The notes: generated by a model not told the origin, from the sequence alone. DNA of 64,000 nucleotides from UBA4582 sp013204195 (GCA_963925735.1 CAWUUH010000021.1:25827-89826); one strand, 5' to 3'; counted from the first letter of the stretch, positions 27,077 to 36,681 are shown. Numbers and translations are program-made.

Positions 27077-27403
27077 TCAAGGCATAACCGACGTATTGGC
27101 CTGGATGTTATCAGCCTGCTGGGACTTTGATTGATCCAACGCGCGACGAGACTCTTCGACGACTTTTTTAGCTCTTCGAGCATCCAGCCGTAAACGGGTA
27201 TTAGTCAATGTGTTCAGCAATAGCCCGAACCCCAGACCGATAACAAAAGCCACGAGCATCCACCAAGAAACCGGCCACTGGGGAGAACTGAAATCAAGAA
27301 ACACCAAGGCGACGGCTTGGCTATTCTCAGAGGCGGCCAGGAGCACCAGAATAAAGACTAGCAACAAAAGCGCGCGGAGCAACCATTTTTTGATAAACGT
27401 CAT
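27077..27403 (-). CDS. lapA: LapA-domain membrane protein (YciS)
   Basis: A 108-residue inner-membrane protein with two hydrophobic segments (about 7-25 and 45-64), then a basic, coiled-coil-like tail with TRLRLDARRAKKVVEESRR. The ENSQAVALVFLDF motif between the membrane helices is the LapA signature. It works with LapB in lipopolysaccharide assembly. The open frame extends to 27448, but ATG 27403, with AGGA about 9 nt upstream, is the natural start. It lies 215 bp downstream of ihfB and may have its own promoter. Confidence 0.9.
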   Translation of the reverse strand: MTFIKKWLLRALLLLVFILVLLAASENSQAVALVFLDFSSPQWPVSWWMLVAFVIGLGFGLLLNTLTNTRLRLDARRAKKVVEESRRALDQSKSQQADNIQANTSVMP

Positions 27404-27618
27404 ATTCGAAGTCCTGGAGTCAAATGTCCGGCCCAGTCTTGGTACCAACGGCTGGCGTGGCTGGCAACCAATGGCTAGCGACGCTGACGGCTAGAAGGAG
27501 ACGGATGTATTATGCGGTAATCTTGCACGGAGTCGGATGCACGCGCAAGCCTGTCAGATGAGACGACCGACGACGTAATCCAAATATTGAAATCAAAAGG
27601 TATAGATGAACTTAACGG

Positions 27619-27930
27619 TTATTCATCTTCGGCTGCAGGTTCGTTAATCAGGCCAAGATTGACTCGATCTTTTAGATCCTTGCCCGGTTTGAAATGAGGC
27701 ACATATTTACCGCTGAGCTCGACGCTCTCGCCGGTTTTAGGATTTCGACCAAGCCGGGGGGGCCGATAGTGAAGGGAGAAACTACCGAAGCCGCGAATCT
27801 CTATTCGATCGCCTTCTGCTAGTACCTCTGCCATCTGTTCCAGCATCAGCTTGACCGCCAATTCAACATCTTTGGCGGGCAGCTGAGTCTGGACTGAGGC
27901 AATCCTCTCAATCAGTTCCGACTTGGTCAT
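27619..27930 (-). CDS. ihfB: Integration host factor subunit beta
   Basis: A 103-residue HU/IHF-fold DNA-bending protein. MTKSELIERIA at the start and EIRGFGSFSLHYRPPRLGRNPKTGE form the beta arms with the intercalating Pro. It heterodimerises with IhfA to bend DNA in replication, recombination and transcription. The acidic tail EPAAEDE is a little longer than in E. coli (94 residues). It starts 19 nt after rpsA on the same strand, the usual rpsA-ihfB arrangement. Confidence 0.97.
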   Translation of the reverse strand: MTKSELIERIASVQTQLPAKDVELAVKLMLEQMAEVLAEGDRIEIRGFGSFSLHYRPPRLGRNPKTGESVELSGKYVPHFKPGKDLKDRVNLGLINEPAAEDE

Positions 27931-27949
27931 CCTGCGTGCTGTCCCTAAC

Positions 27950-29659
27950 CTATTCGGCTGAGTTCTGATCCATTTGCTGCTTGATCAGATCACCAATAGT
28001 GGTTGGGCTTACTTCAGTGTCTTTCTCACGATGCTCTTTCACAGCCAGCTCTTCATCGGCCATGTCTTTCGCTTTGACGGAGACGCCGAGGATGCGGTTC
28101 TTGCGATCCACACTGATAATCTTCACCTCGATCTCTTCGCCAACACTCAAAGCATTACGCGCATCTTCAACTCGGTCCTGGCTGATTTCTGAAGCTTTGA
28201 GAATAGCATCAACTTCAGGGGCCATTTCGATGATCGCTTGCTTGGCATCAACTTCCTTGATCTTACCGACAACAATAGCGCCGCGCTCATTGACCGCAAC
28301 ATAGTTGGTGAACGGGTCTTCTTCCATCTGCTTGAGGCCTAATGAAATACGCTCGCGCTCAGCATCGATTGATAGGATCACTGTGTTGATCTCATCGCCC
28401 TTAGTGAATCGTCGAACCGCTTGCTCACCTGGCTCATTCCAGGAGATATCAGACAGGTGTACCAGTCCGTCGATATTGCCTTCGAGACCGATAAAGATGC
28501 CGAAGTCAGTGATTGACTTGATATAGCCCTGAATGTTGTCGCCCTTCTGGTGCTGAGTTGCAAACTCTTCCCACGGATTACCCTGGCATTGCTTGATACC
28601 CAAGCTGATACGACGACGTTCTTCGTCAATATCAAGCACCATGACTTCGACTTCGTCACCGACCTGGACAACTTTGCTCGGGTGGATGTTACGATTAGTC
28701 CAATCCATTTCAGAGACGTGTACCAAACCTTCTACGCCTTCTTCCAGCTCGGCAAAACAACCGTAGTCAGTGAGGTTAGTCACCTTGGCCATAGTGCGCG
28801 TACCTTCAGGATAGCGGTTAGTGATCAAGACCCATGGATCTTCACCCAACTGCTTGAGACCCAGTGACACGCGATTACGCTCACGATCAAACTTCAGTAC
28901 CTTGACGTTGATTTCATCACCAACGGCAACGATTTCACTCGGATGCTTAATACGCTTCCAGGCCATGTCGGTGATGTGCAGCAAGCCGTCAACGCCGCCC
29001 AAGTCAACAAACGCGCCGTAATCAGTCAGGTTCTTGACGATACCTTTGACTTCCTGGCCTTCCTGCAGATTCTCAAGCAACTGCTCGCGCTCTGCACTGT
29101 TTTCTTCTTCAAGTACGGCGCGGCGAGAAACCACGACGTTGTTACGCTTCTGGTCAAGCTTGATGACCTTAAACTCGAGTTCCTTACCTTCCAGGTGCTC
29201 GGTTTCGCGCAATGGTCGAACATCAACCAGTGAACCAGGCAGGAAGGCCCGGACATCCCTGATTTCAACGGTAAATCCGCCTTTAACGCGGCCGCTGATA
29301 ATACCTTTAATGACTTCCTGGTCTTCGTAGACTTTTTCCAACATCATCCAGCTTTCAGCCCGTTTGGCTTTTTCTCTGGAGAGGCGAGTCTCACCGAAAC
29401 CGTCATCAACGGCTTCCATGGCTACCTGGACAGTATCTCCGACGGCGACTTCAAGATTGCCGGCATCGTCTAAAAATTGAATTCTGGGAATAACCCCTTC
29501 TGACTTTAGGCCAGCGTGGACTGTGACCCACTCACTATCGATATCGACAACAAGACCGGAGATAATCGAACCGGATTGCATATCGATCGTCTGCAAACTT
29601 TCGGCAAACAAGTCCGCAAAACTTTCCATCGTTTCTGTCATTTCTGTCATTTCACTCAT
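27950..29659 (-). CDS. rpsA: 30S ribosomal protein S1
   Basis: A 569-residue protein with six S1 repeats that bring mRNA to the 30S subunit. The repeats are recognisable by KGGFTVEI, LTDYGAFVDLGGVDGLLH, LTDYGCFAELEEGVEGLVH and ITDFGIFIGLEGNIDGLVH (the last three at about 200-390). The start region has in-frame ATGs at 29659, 29650, 29641 and 29629, made by a repeated ATGACAGAA. GGAAGA about 8 nt upstream favours 29659, although MESFADLF at 29629 aligns best with E. coli S1. Confidence 0.97.
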   Translation of the reverse strand: MSEMTEMTETMESFADLFAESLQTIDMQSGSIISGLVVDIDSEWVTVHAGLKSEGVIPRIQFLDDAGNLEVAVGDTVQVAMEAVDDGFGETRLSREKAKRAESWMMLEKVYEDQEVIKGIISGRVKGGFTVEIRDVRAFLPGSLVDVRPLRETEHLEGKELEFKVIKLDQKRNNVVVSRRAVLEEENSAEREQLLENLQEGQEVKGIVKNLTDYGAFVDLGGVDGLLHITDMAWKRIKHPSEIVAVGDEINVKVLKFDRERNRVSLGLKQLGEDPWVLITNRYPEGTRTMAKVTNLTDYGCFAELEEGVEGLVHVSEMDWTNRNIHPSKVVQVGDEVEVMVLDIDEERRRISLGIKQCQGNPWEEFATQHQKGDNIQGYIKSITDFGIFIGLEGNIDGLVHLSDISWNEPGEQAVRRFTKGDEINTVILSIDAERERISLGLKQMEEDPFTNYVAVNERGAIVVGKIKEVDAKQAIIEMAPEVDAILKASEISQDRVEDARNALSVGEEIEVKIISVDRKNRILGVSVKAKDMADEELAVKEHREKDTEVSPTTIGDLIKQQMDQNSAE

Positions 29660-29751
29660 GGATTTTTCTTCCTGCGCCCATTGGGCTAATTTCTACCGCC
29701 ATAACCAAAAGCTTCCGACTTCGGCGGGTCTGATCATTAATAAGGCTGATC

Positions 29752-29776
29752 TCGAGAATTTCGGAGGCTTTCTCGA
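29752..29776 (-). promoter_or_regulatory. Stem-loop in the rpsA leader
   Basis: TCGAGAA (29752-29758) and TTCTCGA (29770-29776) form a perfect 7-bp stem with an 11-nt loop, about 93-117 nt upstream of the rpsA start. In E. coli, S1 represses its own translation through structured leader hairpins. This one is in the right place, but the link is inferred. Confidence 0.4.
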
Positions 29777-29837
29777 TTCAACCAACAGTGTCTTACTCTT
29801 TTTTTACTTCTTCCTCTTTCTAAAAGCGGTGCTACAC

Positions 29838-29861
29838 CCTGCTCTAAAACCTGCTCTAAAA
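29838..29861. repeat. 12-bp tandem duplication, two copies
   Basis: CCTGCTCTAAAA occurs twice in direct succession in the cmk-rpsA spacer, ending 2 bp before the cmk stop codon. It is one of several two-copy duplications with a 12-14 bp period in this window. Confidence 0.9.
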
Positions 29862-29863
29862 CA

Positions 29864-30583
29864 TTAGCCAAGCCTGGCTTGAGCCGCGGCTAACACTGTG
29901 TCAAATACCTCTTCGAGGCTCATCTCAGTACTGTCTATGATCAGCGCATCAGCCGCCGGTTTCAGTGGTGCTACCAAGCGGTTCATGTCTTGTTCGTCGC
30001 GGGCTTGAATGCTCAGAAAAAGGGCGTGAAGACTAACACCCATTCCCTTATCTTTCAACTGCTTGTATCGCCTTTGCGCGCGGGCCTCAGCGCTGGCGGT
30101 CAGATAGATTTTAAGCGCTGCATCAGGAAATACTACGGTCCCCATATCCCGGCCATCAGCAATCAGCCCCGGAGCCTGGGCAAAGTCGCGCTGGCGCTGG
30201 ATCAGGGCATCACGGACGGCAGTAAACTTGGCTACTTGGGACGCATTCGTACCGGCATCGTCCGTACGAATCAGGCGCGTGACATGCTGTCCCTCGAGCA
30301 CAATCTGCAATGGCTCCTGCGGATCCTCAGTGGGAATAAAGTGGACATCCAGCTCAGCGGCAATCTTCGCCAGCGCTGCCTCATCGGCCAGATCGACCTG
30401 ATGATTGCAAGCGGCCAGACCGATCAAACGATATAAGGCGCCGCTGTCGAGAATATGAAAACCCAAGGCTGCCGCCAAACGATGGGCAATAGTGCCCTTA
30501 CCCGAGCCACTCGGCCCATCAATGGCCACCACGAGCACACCCTGGGGTTCGTTTTGAAGCGCGCCACTGGGCTGCTGGGTCAT
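29864..30583 (-). CDS. cmk: Cytidylate kinase
   Basis: A 239-residue P-loop kinase that phosphorylates CMP and dCMP with ATP. Walker A is GPSGSGKGT at about residues 22-30. GLIADGRDMGTVVFPDA (CMP binding) and the LID-region RAQRRYKQLK are typical. Its first codon overlaps the tyrA stop by 4 bp (ATGA), giving translational coupling. Downstream is rpsA, as in E. coli and Pseudomonas. Confidence 0.96.
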   Translation of the reverse strand: MTQQPSGALQNEPQGVLVVAIDGPSGSGKGTIAHRLAAALGFHILDSGALYRLIGLAACNHQVDLADEAALAKIAAELDVHFIPTEDPQEPLQIVLEGQHVTRLIRTDDAGTNASQVAKFTAVRDALIQRQRDFAQAPGLIADGRDMGTVVFPDAALKIYLTASAEARAQRRYKQLKDKGMGVSLHALFLSIQARDEQDMNRLVAPLKPAADALIIDSTEMSLEEVFDTVLAAAQARLG

Positions 30584-31503
30584 GGTATTTCCTTGGAATT
30601 CGTAGTCTGGCCGCGCTGGCTCAACAGGACTGAAAAGTGATCTCTGGCCAGCTTGGCGCGCGTAAAAACGGCAGTTAACTCCTCAGACTGGTCGTTCGCG
30701 ATCAGTTCTCTAAGCTCCATGAGCTCCTTCATATAGCGATCAAGAATCGTCAGCACGGGGCCACTATTAGCCTGATAAATATCCCGCCACATCACGGGGT
30801 CCGAGGCGGCGATACGCGAAAAATCGCGCAAACCACCGGCGGCATAATCGAAAATTTCCAGCGAATCGCCCTGCATGGATAGCGTGTCAATCAGCGCATA
30901 GGCGAGTAGGTGAGGCAAATGACTGGTCTGAGCTAATACCGCATCATGATGGGCTGGGCTCATCTCCACCACATCCGCGTCCAGGGCCTGCCAGAATGCC
31001 GTTAGCTTGGCCAGGCTTGCCCCATGCGTCTCAGGCAACGGGGTCAGAATAACCTTATGGCGCAGGAACAGGTCCGCATTCGCGGCTTGAACGCCATGTT
31101 GTTCAGAGCCCGCGATGGGATGTCCAGGCACAATTCTGGACAGCAAATTCGGCGGCTGGCGCCGGGCCGCATCAATGATGGGCGATTTCACGCTACCGAC
31201 ATCGGTGATCACCGCTGATTCACTGACAACCTTCGAGATCTGCTCCAGCAGCGGCTCAATCGCCAGCACTGGCACAGCAAGGATCACTAGATCGGCACGC
31301 TGCACGGCCTCTTCCGCTGATTCTGCAGCCTCATCGATCAAGCCGAGGGCAAGACCCTGCGCCAACTCAGCAGGTGCCATATCAAAGGCCACGACGACAG
31401 CCGCGAAATCCCGCGCCTTCATTGCCGCAGCAATTGAGCCGCCAATCAATCCAAGACCGAGGATAGCAACTCGCTTAAACGGTTGTTCAGCCTTCACAGA
31501 CAC
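30580..31503 (-). CDS. tyrA: Prephenate dehydrogenase
   Basis: A 307-residue enzyme of tyrosine synthesis, oxidising prephenate to 4-hydroxyphenylpyruvate with NAD(P). The Rossmann motif LGLGLIGGS is near residues 15-23, and TDVGSVKSP and PGHPIAGSEQHG follow, the latter with the catalytic His. HDAVLAQTSHLPHLLAYAL is the helical-domain signature. Pseudomonas has TyrA fused to AroA at this spot; here the protein ends without an EPSP synthase domain. It lies 4 nt after hisC. Confidence 0.95.
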   Translation of the reverse strand: MSVKAEQPFKRVAILGLGLIGGSIAAAMKARDFAAVVVAFDMAPAELAQGLALGLIDEAAESAEEAVQRADLVILAVPVLAIEPLLEQISKVVSESAVITDVGSVKSPIIDAARRQPPNLLSRIVPGHPIAGSEQHGVQAANADLFLRHKVILTPLPETHGASLAKLTAFWQALDADVVEMSPAHHDAVLAQTSHLPHLLAYALIDTLSMQGDSLEIFDYAAGGLRDFSRIAASDPVMWRDIYQANSGPVLTILDRYMKELMELRELIANDQSEELTAVFTRAKLARDHFSVLLSQRGQTTNSKEIP

Positions 31504-31507
31504 AGGT

Positions 31508-32614
31508 TTAGCTGACCCCCAGCACGGTCTTTAGCGCTTGAATGAAACGGACATTTTCTACCGGCAAACCAATCGTGACTCGCAGATGATTCGGCATTTC
31601 ATAGACGCCCACGGGACGAACGATCACACCCTCGCGCAATAACGCTTCATAAACCGGCATCGCGTCCCGGCCCAAATCGATCGCCAGGAAGTTACCAACG
31701 GATGGTATATATTCCAACCCCAACTCATCGCAAGCCGCAGTCAGCATGGCCATACCGACAGTATTAGCCCGAACCGCCGCTTGCACATGAGCCTGATCGT
31801 CCAGCGCCGCTAACGCTGCCGCTAATGACATGGCGTTAATGTTAAACGGCTGACGCACTCGATTCAGCAGATCAGCTATCGCCGGCTGACACACTGAATA
31901 ACCCACTCGTAGCGCCGCAATACCATAGGCTTTGGAGAAGGTTCGAGTTACCACCAAATTGGGGTAACGAGCCAGCAGAGCAACGCCATCGGGATAACCC
32001 GGAGCCTCAACATATTCACAATAAGCCTCATCGAGTACCACCAGCACATTTTCAGGCACCTGATCTAGAAACCGCACCAGATCAACCTCGTTGATCCAGG
32101 TACCTGTGGGATTGTTCGGGTTCGCGATAAAAATCATTCGCGTCTTGTCAGTGATCATCGCCGCGGTAGCCTCAAGATCTTGACCATAATTCTTGGCTGG
32201 CACCACTTTCAATGTCGCCCCCAAGGCCATGGTGACCAGCGGATAGACGACAAATGAGTGCTGGGAAACAATGGATTCCAGACCGGGCGCCAAAAACACC
32301 CTGGCCAGTAGCTCCAGTAATTCATTAGAGCCATTGCCGATCGTCAACATTTGCGGCGCCACACCCAGGTGCTCGCTGAGCTTGCGCTTAAGATGATAGG
32401 CACTGCCATCAGGATAACGCGCCAACTCAGGAATCACCGCTGCCAGGCTATTGATCACTTCAGGACTAGGGCCCAGAGGGTTTTCGTTGCTGGCAAGTTT
32501 GATCACGTCGGTCAAACCCAATTCACGCTGGAGCTCTTCCACCGGCTTGCCCGGCTGATAAGGCTGCAGTCCTCGCACACCGGGTGCGGCTAGATCAAAG
32601 AAATCACAGGTCAT
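31508..32614 (-). CDS. hisC: Histidinol-phosphate aminotransferase
   Basis: A 368-residue class I/II PLP aminotransferase. LASNENPLGPSP is near residues 39-50, VLDEAYCEYVE holds the PLP-pyridine Asp, and the PLP Lys is in TRTFSKAYGIAALRVGY. It makes histidinol phosphate; enzymes at this locus in Pseudomonas also accept aromatic keto acids (HisC2), which fits its place between pheA and tyrA. It is 84 nt after pheA and 4 nt before tyrA. Confidence 0.94.
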   Translation of the reverse strand: MTCDFFDLAAPGVRGLQPYQPGKPVEELQRELGLTDVIKLASNENPLGPSPEVINSLAAVIPELARYPDGSAYHLKRKLSEHLGVAPQMLTIGNGSNELLELLARVFLAPGLESIVSQHSFVVYPLVTMALGATLKVVPAKNYGQDLEATAAMITDKTRMIFIANPNNPTGTWINEVDLVRFLDQVPENVLVVLDEAYCEYVEAPGYPDGVALLARYPNLVVTRTFSKAYGIAALRVGYSVCQPAIADLLNRVRQPFNINAMSLAAALAALDDQAHVQAAVRANTVGMAMLTAACDELGLEYIPSVGNFLAIDLGRDAMPVYEALLREGVIVRPVGVYEMPNHLRVTIGLPVENVRFIQALKTVLGVS

Positions 32615-32698
32615 TTACGCTGCCATCCTGGTTGAATTTACGGTAGTTGCTGATGCGCGATCGCGTCTTGGTGATTCACCGGCGCCATCATCGACGCA

Positions 32699-33832
32699 TC
32701 AAAGGCTGGTGATAGCGCGGGGATAAGAGCCGAGCATTTTGATTTCAAGCACGTCACTGTCAATTTCGCTGATGACCTGAGCGACGATATCGTCTTGAGC
32801 GTGACCTTCAAAGTCGATAAAGAAAACATAGGACCACATGCCGGTTCGACTCGGCCGGGTCTCGATCGACGTCAACGACACATCATGCCGATGAAACGGC
32901 TCAAGCAACTTATATAGCGCACCCGGCTGATTATGGGTCGAGACCATGATCGAAGTTTTATCCTTGCCACTGGGACCAATCACCTCGCGGCCAACCACAA
33001 TAAATCGCGTGGTATTGTCCGATTCGTCTTCAATTTTCTTCGACAGCACGGTCAAACCATAGGTTTCCGCCGCAATTTCGCCAGCGATCGCGGCAGCACC
33101 CTCTTCTGCTAGCGCAAGACGGGCAGCCTCTGCATTACTCGAAGCCGTGATACGCGGTATGCGAGGATAATGACCATCAAGCCATCGACGGCACTGACCG
33201 AAGGTTTGCTGATGCGCATAAATTCTCGTGATCTTCTCGGGGTTCGTACCCGGGGCTACCATCAAGTGGTGATGGATGCGTAACTCCACTTCACCGCAGA
33301 CTCGCAGAGAGGAGTTTAGAAAATTATCGAGGGTATGGCTGACAACACCCTCAGTGGAGTTTTCAACGGGTACTACACCGTAGTTACAGTTTTCCGCCGC
33401 CACCTCGCGAAACACGTCATCAACGGTGATCATTGGCACACCCACCACCGCATGACCAAATTGTTTAAGGGTCGCTAGCTGAGTGAATGTCCCTTCAGGA
33501 CCCAAGTAGGCGACCTTCAGTGGCTCTTCGAGCGCCAGGCACGCAGACATAATCTGGCGATACACTTGGATGACTTTTTCATCGCTCAGTGGCCCGGGGT
33601 TTTTCGCGGCAATGTTACGTAGTACCTGAGCTTCACGCTCAGGTCGATAAAAGATGGGCGCAACATCGCCAGAGGCTGCTTGCTTGACTTCGGCTACGTC
33701 TAAGGCGCAACGGGCCCGCTCATTGAGCAAGTCGAGAATTTCACTGTCCAGCGCATCAATGCGCTGGCGTAGCTGATCAAGTTGCTCGTGGGCGCCCGCG
33801 GTAGATTCGTCCTCGGTGGTCATAGCCGCCAC
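32699..33832 (-). CDS. pheA: Bifunctional chorismate mutase/prephenate dehydratase (P-protein)
   Basis: A 377-residue fusion. Residues 15-100 are an AroQ chorismate mutase (LRQRIDALDSEILDLLNERA). Residues about 105-285 are the dehydratase, with LGPEGTFTQLA and catalytic DNTTRF. The last 80 residues are a Phe-binding ACT domain with PGALYKLL and SIETRPS (family GALV and ESRP). Feedback control by phenylalanine is expected. The frame opens with GTG 33832; ATG 33823 is an equal candidate. It lies 63 bp after gyrA, where serC usually sits. Confidence 0.95.
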   Translation of the reverse strand: MAAMTTEDESTAGAHEQLDQLRQRIDALDSEILDLLNERARCALDVAEVKQAASGDVAPIFYRPEREAQVLRNIAAKNPGPLSDEKVIQVYRQIMSACLALEEPLKVAYLGPEGTFTQLATLKQFGHAVVGVPMITVDDVFREVAAENCNYGVVPVENSTEGVVSHTLDNFLNSSLRVCGEVELRIHHHLMVAPGTNPEKITRIYAHQQTFGQCRRWLDGHYPRIPRITASSNAEAARLALAEEGAAAIAGEIAAETYGLTVLSKKIEDESDNTTRFIVVGREVIGPSGKDKTSIMVSTHNQPGALYKLLEPFHRHDVSLTSIETRPSRTGMWSYVFFIDFEGHAQDDIVAQVISEIDSDVLEIKMLGSYPRAITSL

Positions 33833-33895
33833 CGGCCGTTCGAGTTAGTCTCTGATGTCGATCTCATCATCAACATGGCATGAAGCCAATCAAGT

Positions 33896-36562
33896 CTAGC
33901 TGTCCGCGTCATCGTTGATACCCGTTTGTGAGTCATCGACTGAACTCTGACCCTCGATGCCTGCAGCGTCAGCACTGCTTGGTGTATTCGTTCCAGTGGC
34001 GTCGGAATCTGCTTCATCTGCGCCGTCTACCAGGTCGGCCTCTTCCACTCGAGCGAGACCTACCAGGCTTTCATCACTGGCCAGATTAATCAGTCGCACG
34101 CCTTGCGTATTACGACCCTGGGTCGATACCTCTTCGCCACGAATTCTCACTAATGTGCCCTGGTCACTGATCAGAATCACTTCATCACTGTTATAGATCT
34201 GAATGACACCGACAACTGGCCCATTACGCTCACTGACTTTCATGCAGATGACACCCTGACCACCGCGACCGATGACAGAATAGTCTTCGAGGCTGGAGCG
34301 TTTGCCGTAACCATTTTCACTGGCGATCAATAATTCCGCATCAGGCTGCGGGATAATCAGCGCGATCAAGGTTTGTTCTTGCCGCAGCTTAACCCCACGT
34401 ACTCCGCGCGCGGTACGCCCCATGGCCCGAACGTTCGCCTCATTGAAGCGAATCGCCTTACCGCCGCTGGTGAACAGCATGACATCCGAGTCACCTTGGG
34501 TGATGGAAGCGCCAACCAAGGTATTGTCTTCATCAAGTTCGATCGCAATTAGCCCGGACGATCGCCGTCTGGCGAACTCCATCAGCGGGGTTTTCTTGAC
34601 CGTGCCGTTTGCCGTTGCCATGAAAATAAACTGATCATCACGATATTCTCTGACGGGCAACATCGTGGTGATTCGCTCGTCCGGACCCAATGGCAGAATG
34701 TTGACCAGCGGCCGCCCACGGGCAGCGCGACTGGCGACAGGAATTTCAAACACCCTTAACCAGTAAACTTTACCCTTGTTGGTAAAGCACAAAATCGTAT
34801 CGTGAGTACTCGCCACCATCAGGTGTTCAATAAAGTCCTCATCCTTCACCGCACTGGCGGAGCGTCCACGACCACCGCGACGCTGGGCCTGATAGTCCGT
34901 GATCGGCTGGGTCTTGGCGTAGCCAGAGTTTGACAAGGTCACTACCATGTCTTGCTCAGTGATCAGATCTTCTGTGGTGAGGTCTTCTTGCGTACCAATA
35001 ATTTCCGTACGTCGCTCATCACCATACTCTTCTCGAATCTCAGTCAACTCTTCGCGAATGATCTCCATCAGACGCTCTGGTTGGGCCAGGATAATCAACA
35101 GTTCTGAGATAGTACTGACAATTTCTTCGTATTCAGACAACAAGCGCTGTTGTTCCAGCCCAGTCAGTCGGTTTAAACGCATTTCGAGAATTGACTGCGC
35201 CTGATCGGGCGACAAAAAGTAGTCGCCGTTTTCTTTCAACCCATAACGGGCATCCAACTCATCGGGACGAGCAGCGTCTGGGCCGGCGCGCTCGAGCATC
35301 TTTTGAACATTGTCTGATCGCCAGGAAGTGGCTATCAATCGATCCTTGGCTTCTTGGGCATTCGCCGACGCTTTAATCAGCTCAATGACAGGGTCAATAT
35401 TCGACAGCGCCACCGCTAGACCTTCAAGAATATGACCTCGAGTTCGAGCGCGACGCAGCAAGAACACCGTTCGCCGAGTGATGACCTCACGACGATGTAA
35501 CACAAACGCTACCAGCACTTCTTTGAGGTTCAAGACCCGTGGTTGACCGTCTACCAGCGCCACGATATTGATGCCGAAGACTGTTTGCAGCTGAGTCTGG
35601 GCATAGAGATTATTCAGCACCACTTCGCCGACTTCACCCCGACGCAACTCGATAACGATACGCGTGTCTGTCGAAGACTCGTCTCGCAGCTCGGAAATAC
35701 CCTCGATTTTCTTTTCTTTTACCAGCTCAGCAATGCGCTCGATAAGACGGGCGCGGTTCAACTGAAAGGGAATTTCTTGAATAATAATCGTGTCCCGATG
35801 GGTTTTCTCATCGGTGAAAACCTCGCAGCGCGCTCGCACCTGAATTCGACCCCGGCCCGTGCGGTAAGCCATCACAATGCCAGCGCGGCCATTAATAATG
35901 GCCCCTGTGGGGAAATCTGGACCCTGAATATGTTCCATCAGGCCATCGGTATCAATATCAGGATTATCAATCAACGCCAGGCAGGCATTGACGACTTCAG
36001 TGAGGTTGTGGGGCGGAATGTTGGTTGCCATGCCCACTGCAATACCACTGGAGCCATTGACCAACAGATTAGGGACCTTGGATGGCAATACCACTGGCAT
36101 CTGCAGCGTGCCGTCATAGTTGTCAGTGAAATCAACGGTTTCTTTATCAAGATCGGCCAGTAACTCGTGGGCCATCTTTTTCATACGAATTTCGGTGTAA
36201 CGCATGGCAGCGGCGCTATCGCCATCCAGGGAACCAAAGTTGCCCTGACCATCCACCAGCGGATAGCGCATATTGAAGGTCTGCGCCATCCTGACAATCG
36301 TGTCGTAGGCGGCCGTATCACCGTGAGGGTGGTACTTACCAATGACATCACCGACAATTCGAGCCGACTTCATATAGGCCCGGTTGTAGACGTTATTAAG
36401 TTCGCTCATGGCAAACAATACCCGCCGGTGAACGGGCTTAAGACCGTCTCGAACATCGGGCAGCGCACGACCGACGATGACGCTCATAGCATAGTCCAGG
36501 TAGGACTGCTTCAGCTCATCTTCGATGTTTATCGTAGTTATATCGTTATCGAAATCAGACAT
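33896..36562 (-). CDS. gyrA: DNA gyrase subunit A
   Basis: An 888-residue type II topoisomerase subunit. The N-terminal breakage-reunion domain has HPHGDTAAYDTIVRMAQ, with Thr where E. coli has quinolone-determining Ser83, and the catalytic Tyr in AAMRYTEIRM. The GyrA box is QRRGGRG, followed by a six-bladed DNA-wrapping domain. The tail is rich in Asp, Ser and Ala (DEADSDATG and on) and longer than usual. No clear Shine-Dalgarno is seen; a palindrome occupies its place. Confidence 0.98.
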   Translation of the reverse strand: MSDFDNDITTINIEDELKQSYLDYAMSVIVGRALPDVRDGLKPVHRRVLFAMSELNNVYNRAYMKSARIVGDVIGKYHPHGDTAAYDTIVRMAQTFNMRYPLVDGQGNFGSLDGDSAAAMRYTEIRMKKMAHELLADLDKETVDFTDNYDGTLQMPVVLPSKVPNLLVNGSSGIAVGMATNIPPHNLTEVVNACLALIDNPDIDTDGLMEHIQGPDFPTGAIINGRAGIVMAYRTGRGRIQVRARCEVFTDEKTHRDTIIIQEIPFQLNRARLIERIAELVKEKKIEGISELRDESSTDTRIVIELRRGEVGEVVLNNLYAQTQLQTVFGINIVALVDGQPRVLNLKEVLVAFVLHRREVITRRTVFLLRRARTRGHILEGLAVALSNIDPVIELIKASANAQEAKDRLIATSWRSDNVQKMLERAGPDAARPDELDARYGLKENGDYFLSPDQAQSILEMRLNRLTGLEQQRLLSEYEEIVSTISELLIILAQPERLMEIIREELTEIREEYGDERRTEIIGTQEDLTTEDLITEQDMVVTLSNSGYAKTQPITDYQAQRRGGRGRSASAVKDEDFIEHLMVASTHDTILCFTNKGKVYWLRVFEIPVASRAARGRPLVNILPLGPDERITTMLPVREYRDDQFIFMATANGTVKKTPLMEFARRRSSGLIAIELDEDNTLVGASITQGDSDVMLFTSGGKAIRFNEANVRAMGRTARGVRGVKLRQEQTLIALIIPQPDAELLIASENGYGKRSSLEDYSVIGRGGQGVICMKVSERNGPVVGVIQIYNSDEVILISDQGTLVRIRGEEVSTQGRNTQGVRLINLASDESLVGLARVEEADLVDGADEADSDATGTNTPSSADAAGIEGQSSVDDSQTGINDDADS

Positions 36563-36565
36563 GTA

Positions 36566-36578
36566 TTAGACGGTCTAA
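36566..36578. promoter_or_regulatory. Palindrome at the gyrA ribosome-binding position
   Basis: TTAGAC-G-GTCTAA is a perfect 6+6 palindrome ending 4 nt before the gyrA ATG, where a Shine-Dalgarno should be. Further up, TGATAC (36613-36618) and GTATCA (36628-36633) form a second inverted repeat. Either could bind a regulator or fold in the leader. Confidence 0.4.
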
Positions 36579-36681
36579 ATTTGCCGCCGGAACCCCTTAA
36601 ACAATCGCGCAATGATACCATGCAAAAGTATCAAAACACACGCTCGGCAGAGTTTTTAGCCATCCTTAAGTAATTCACAGG

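Noticed and set aside
35543..36163. 206-codon open frame on the plus strand
   Set aside because: It is antisense to gyrA and reflects that gene's codon bias.
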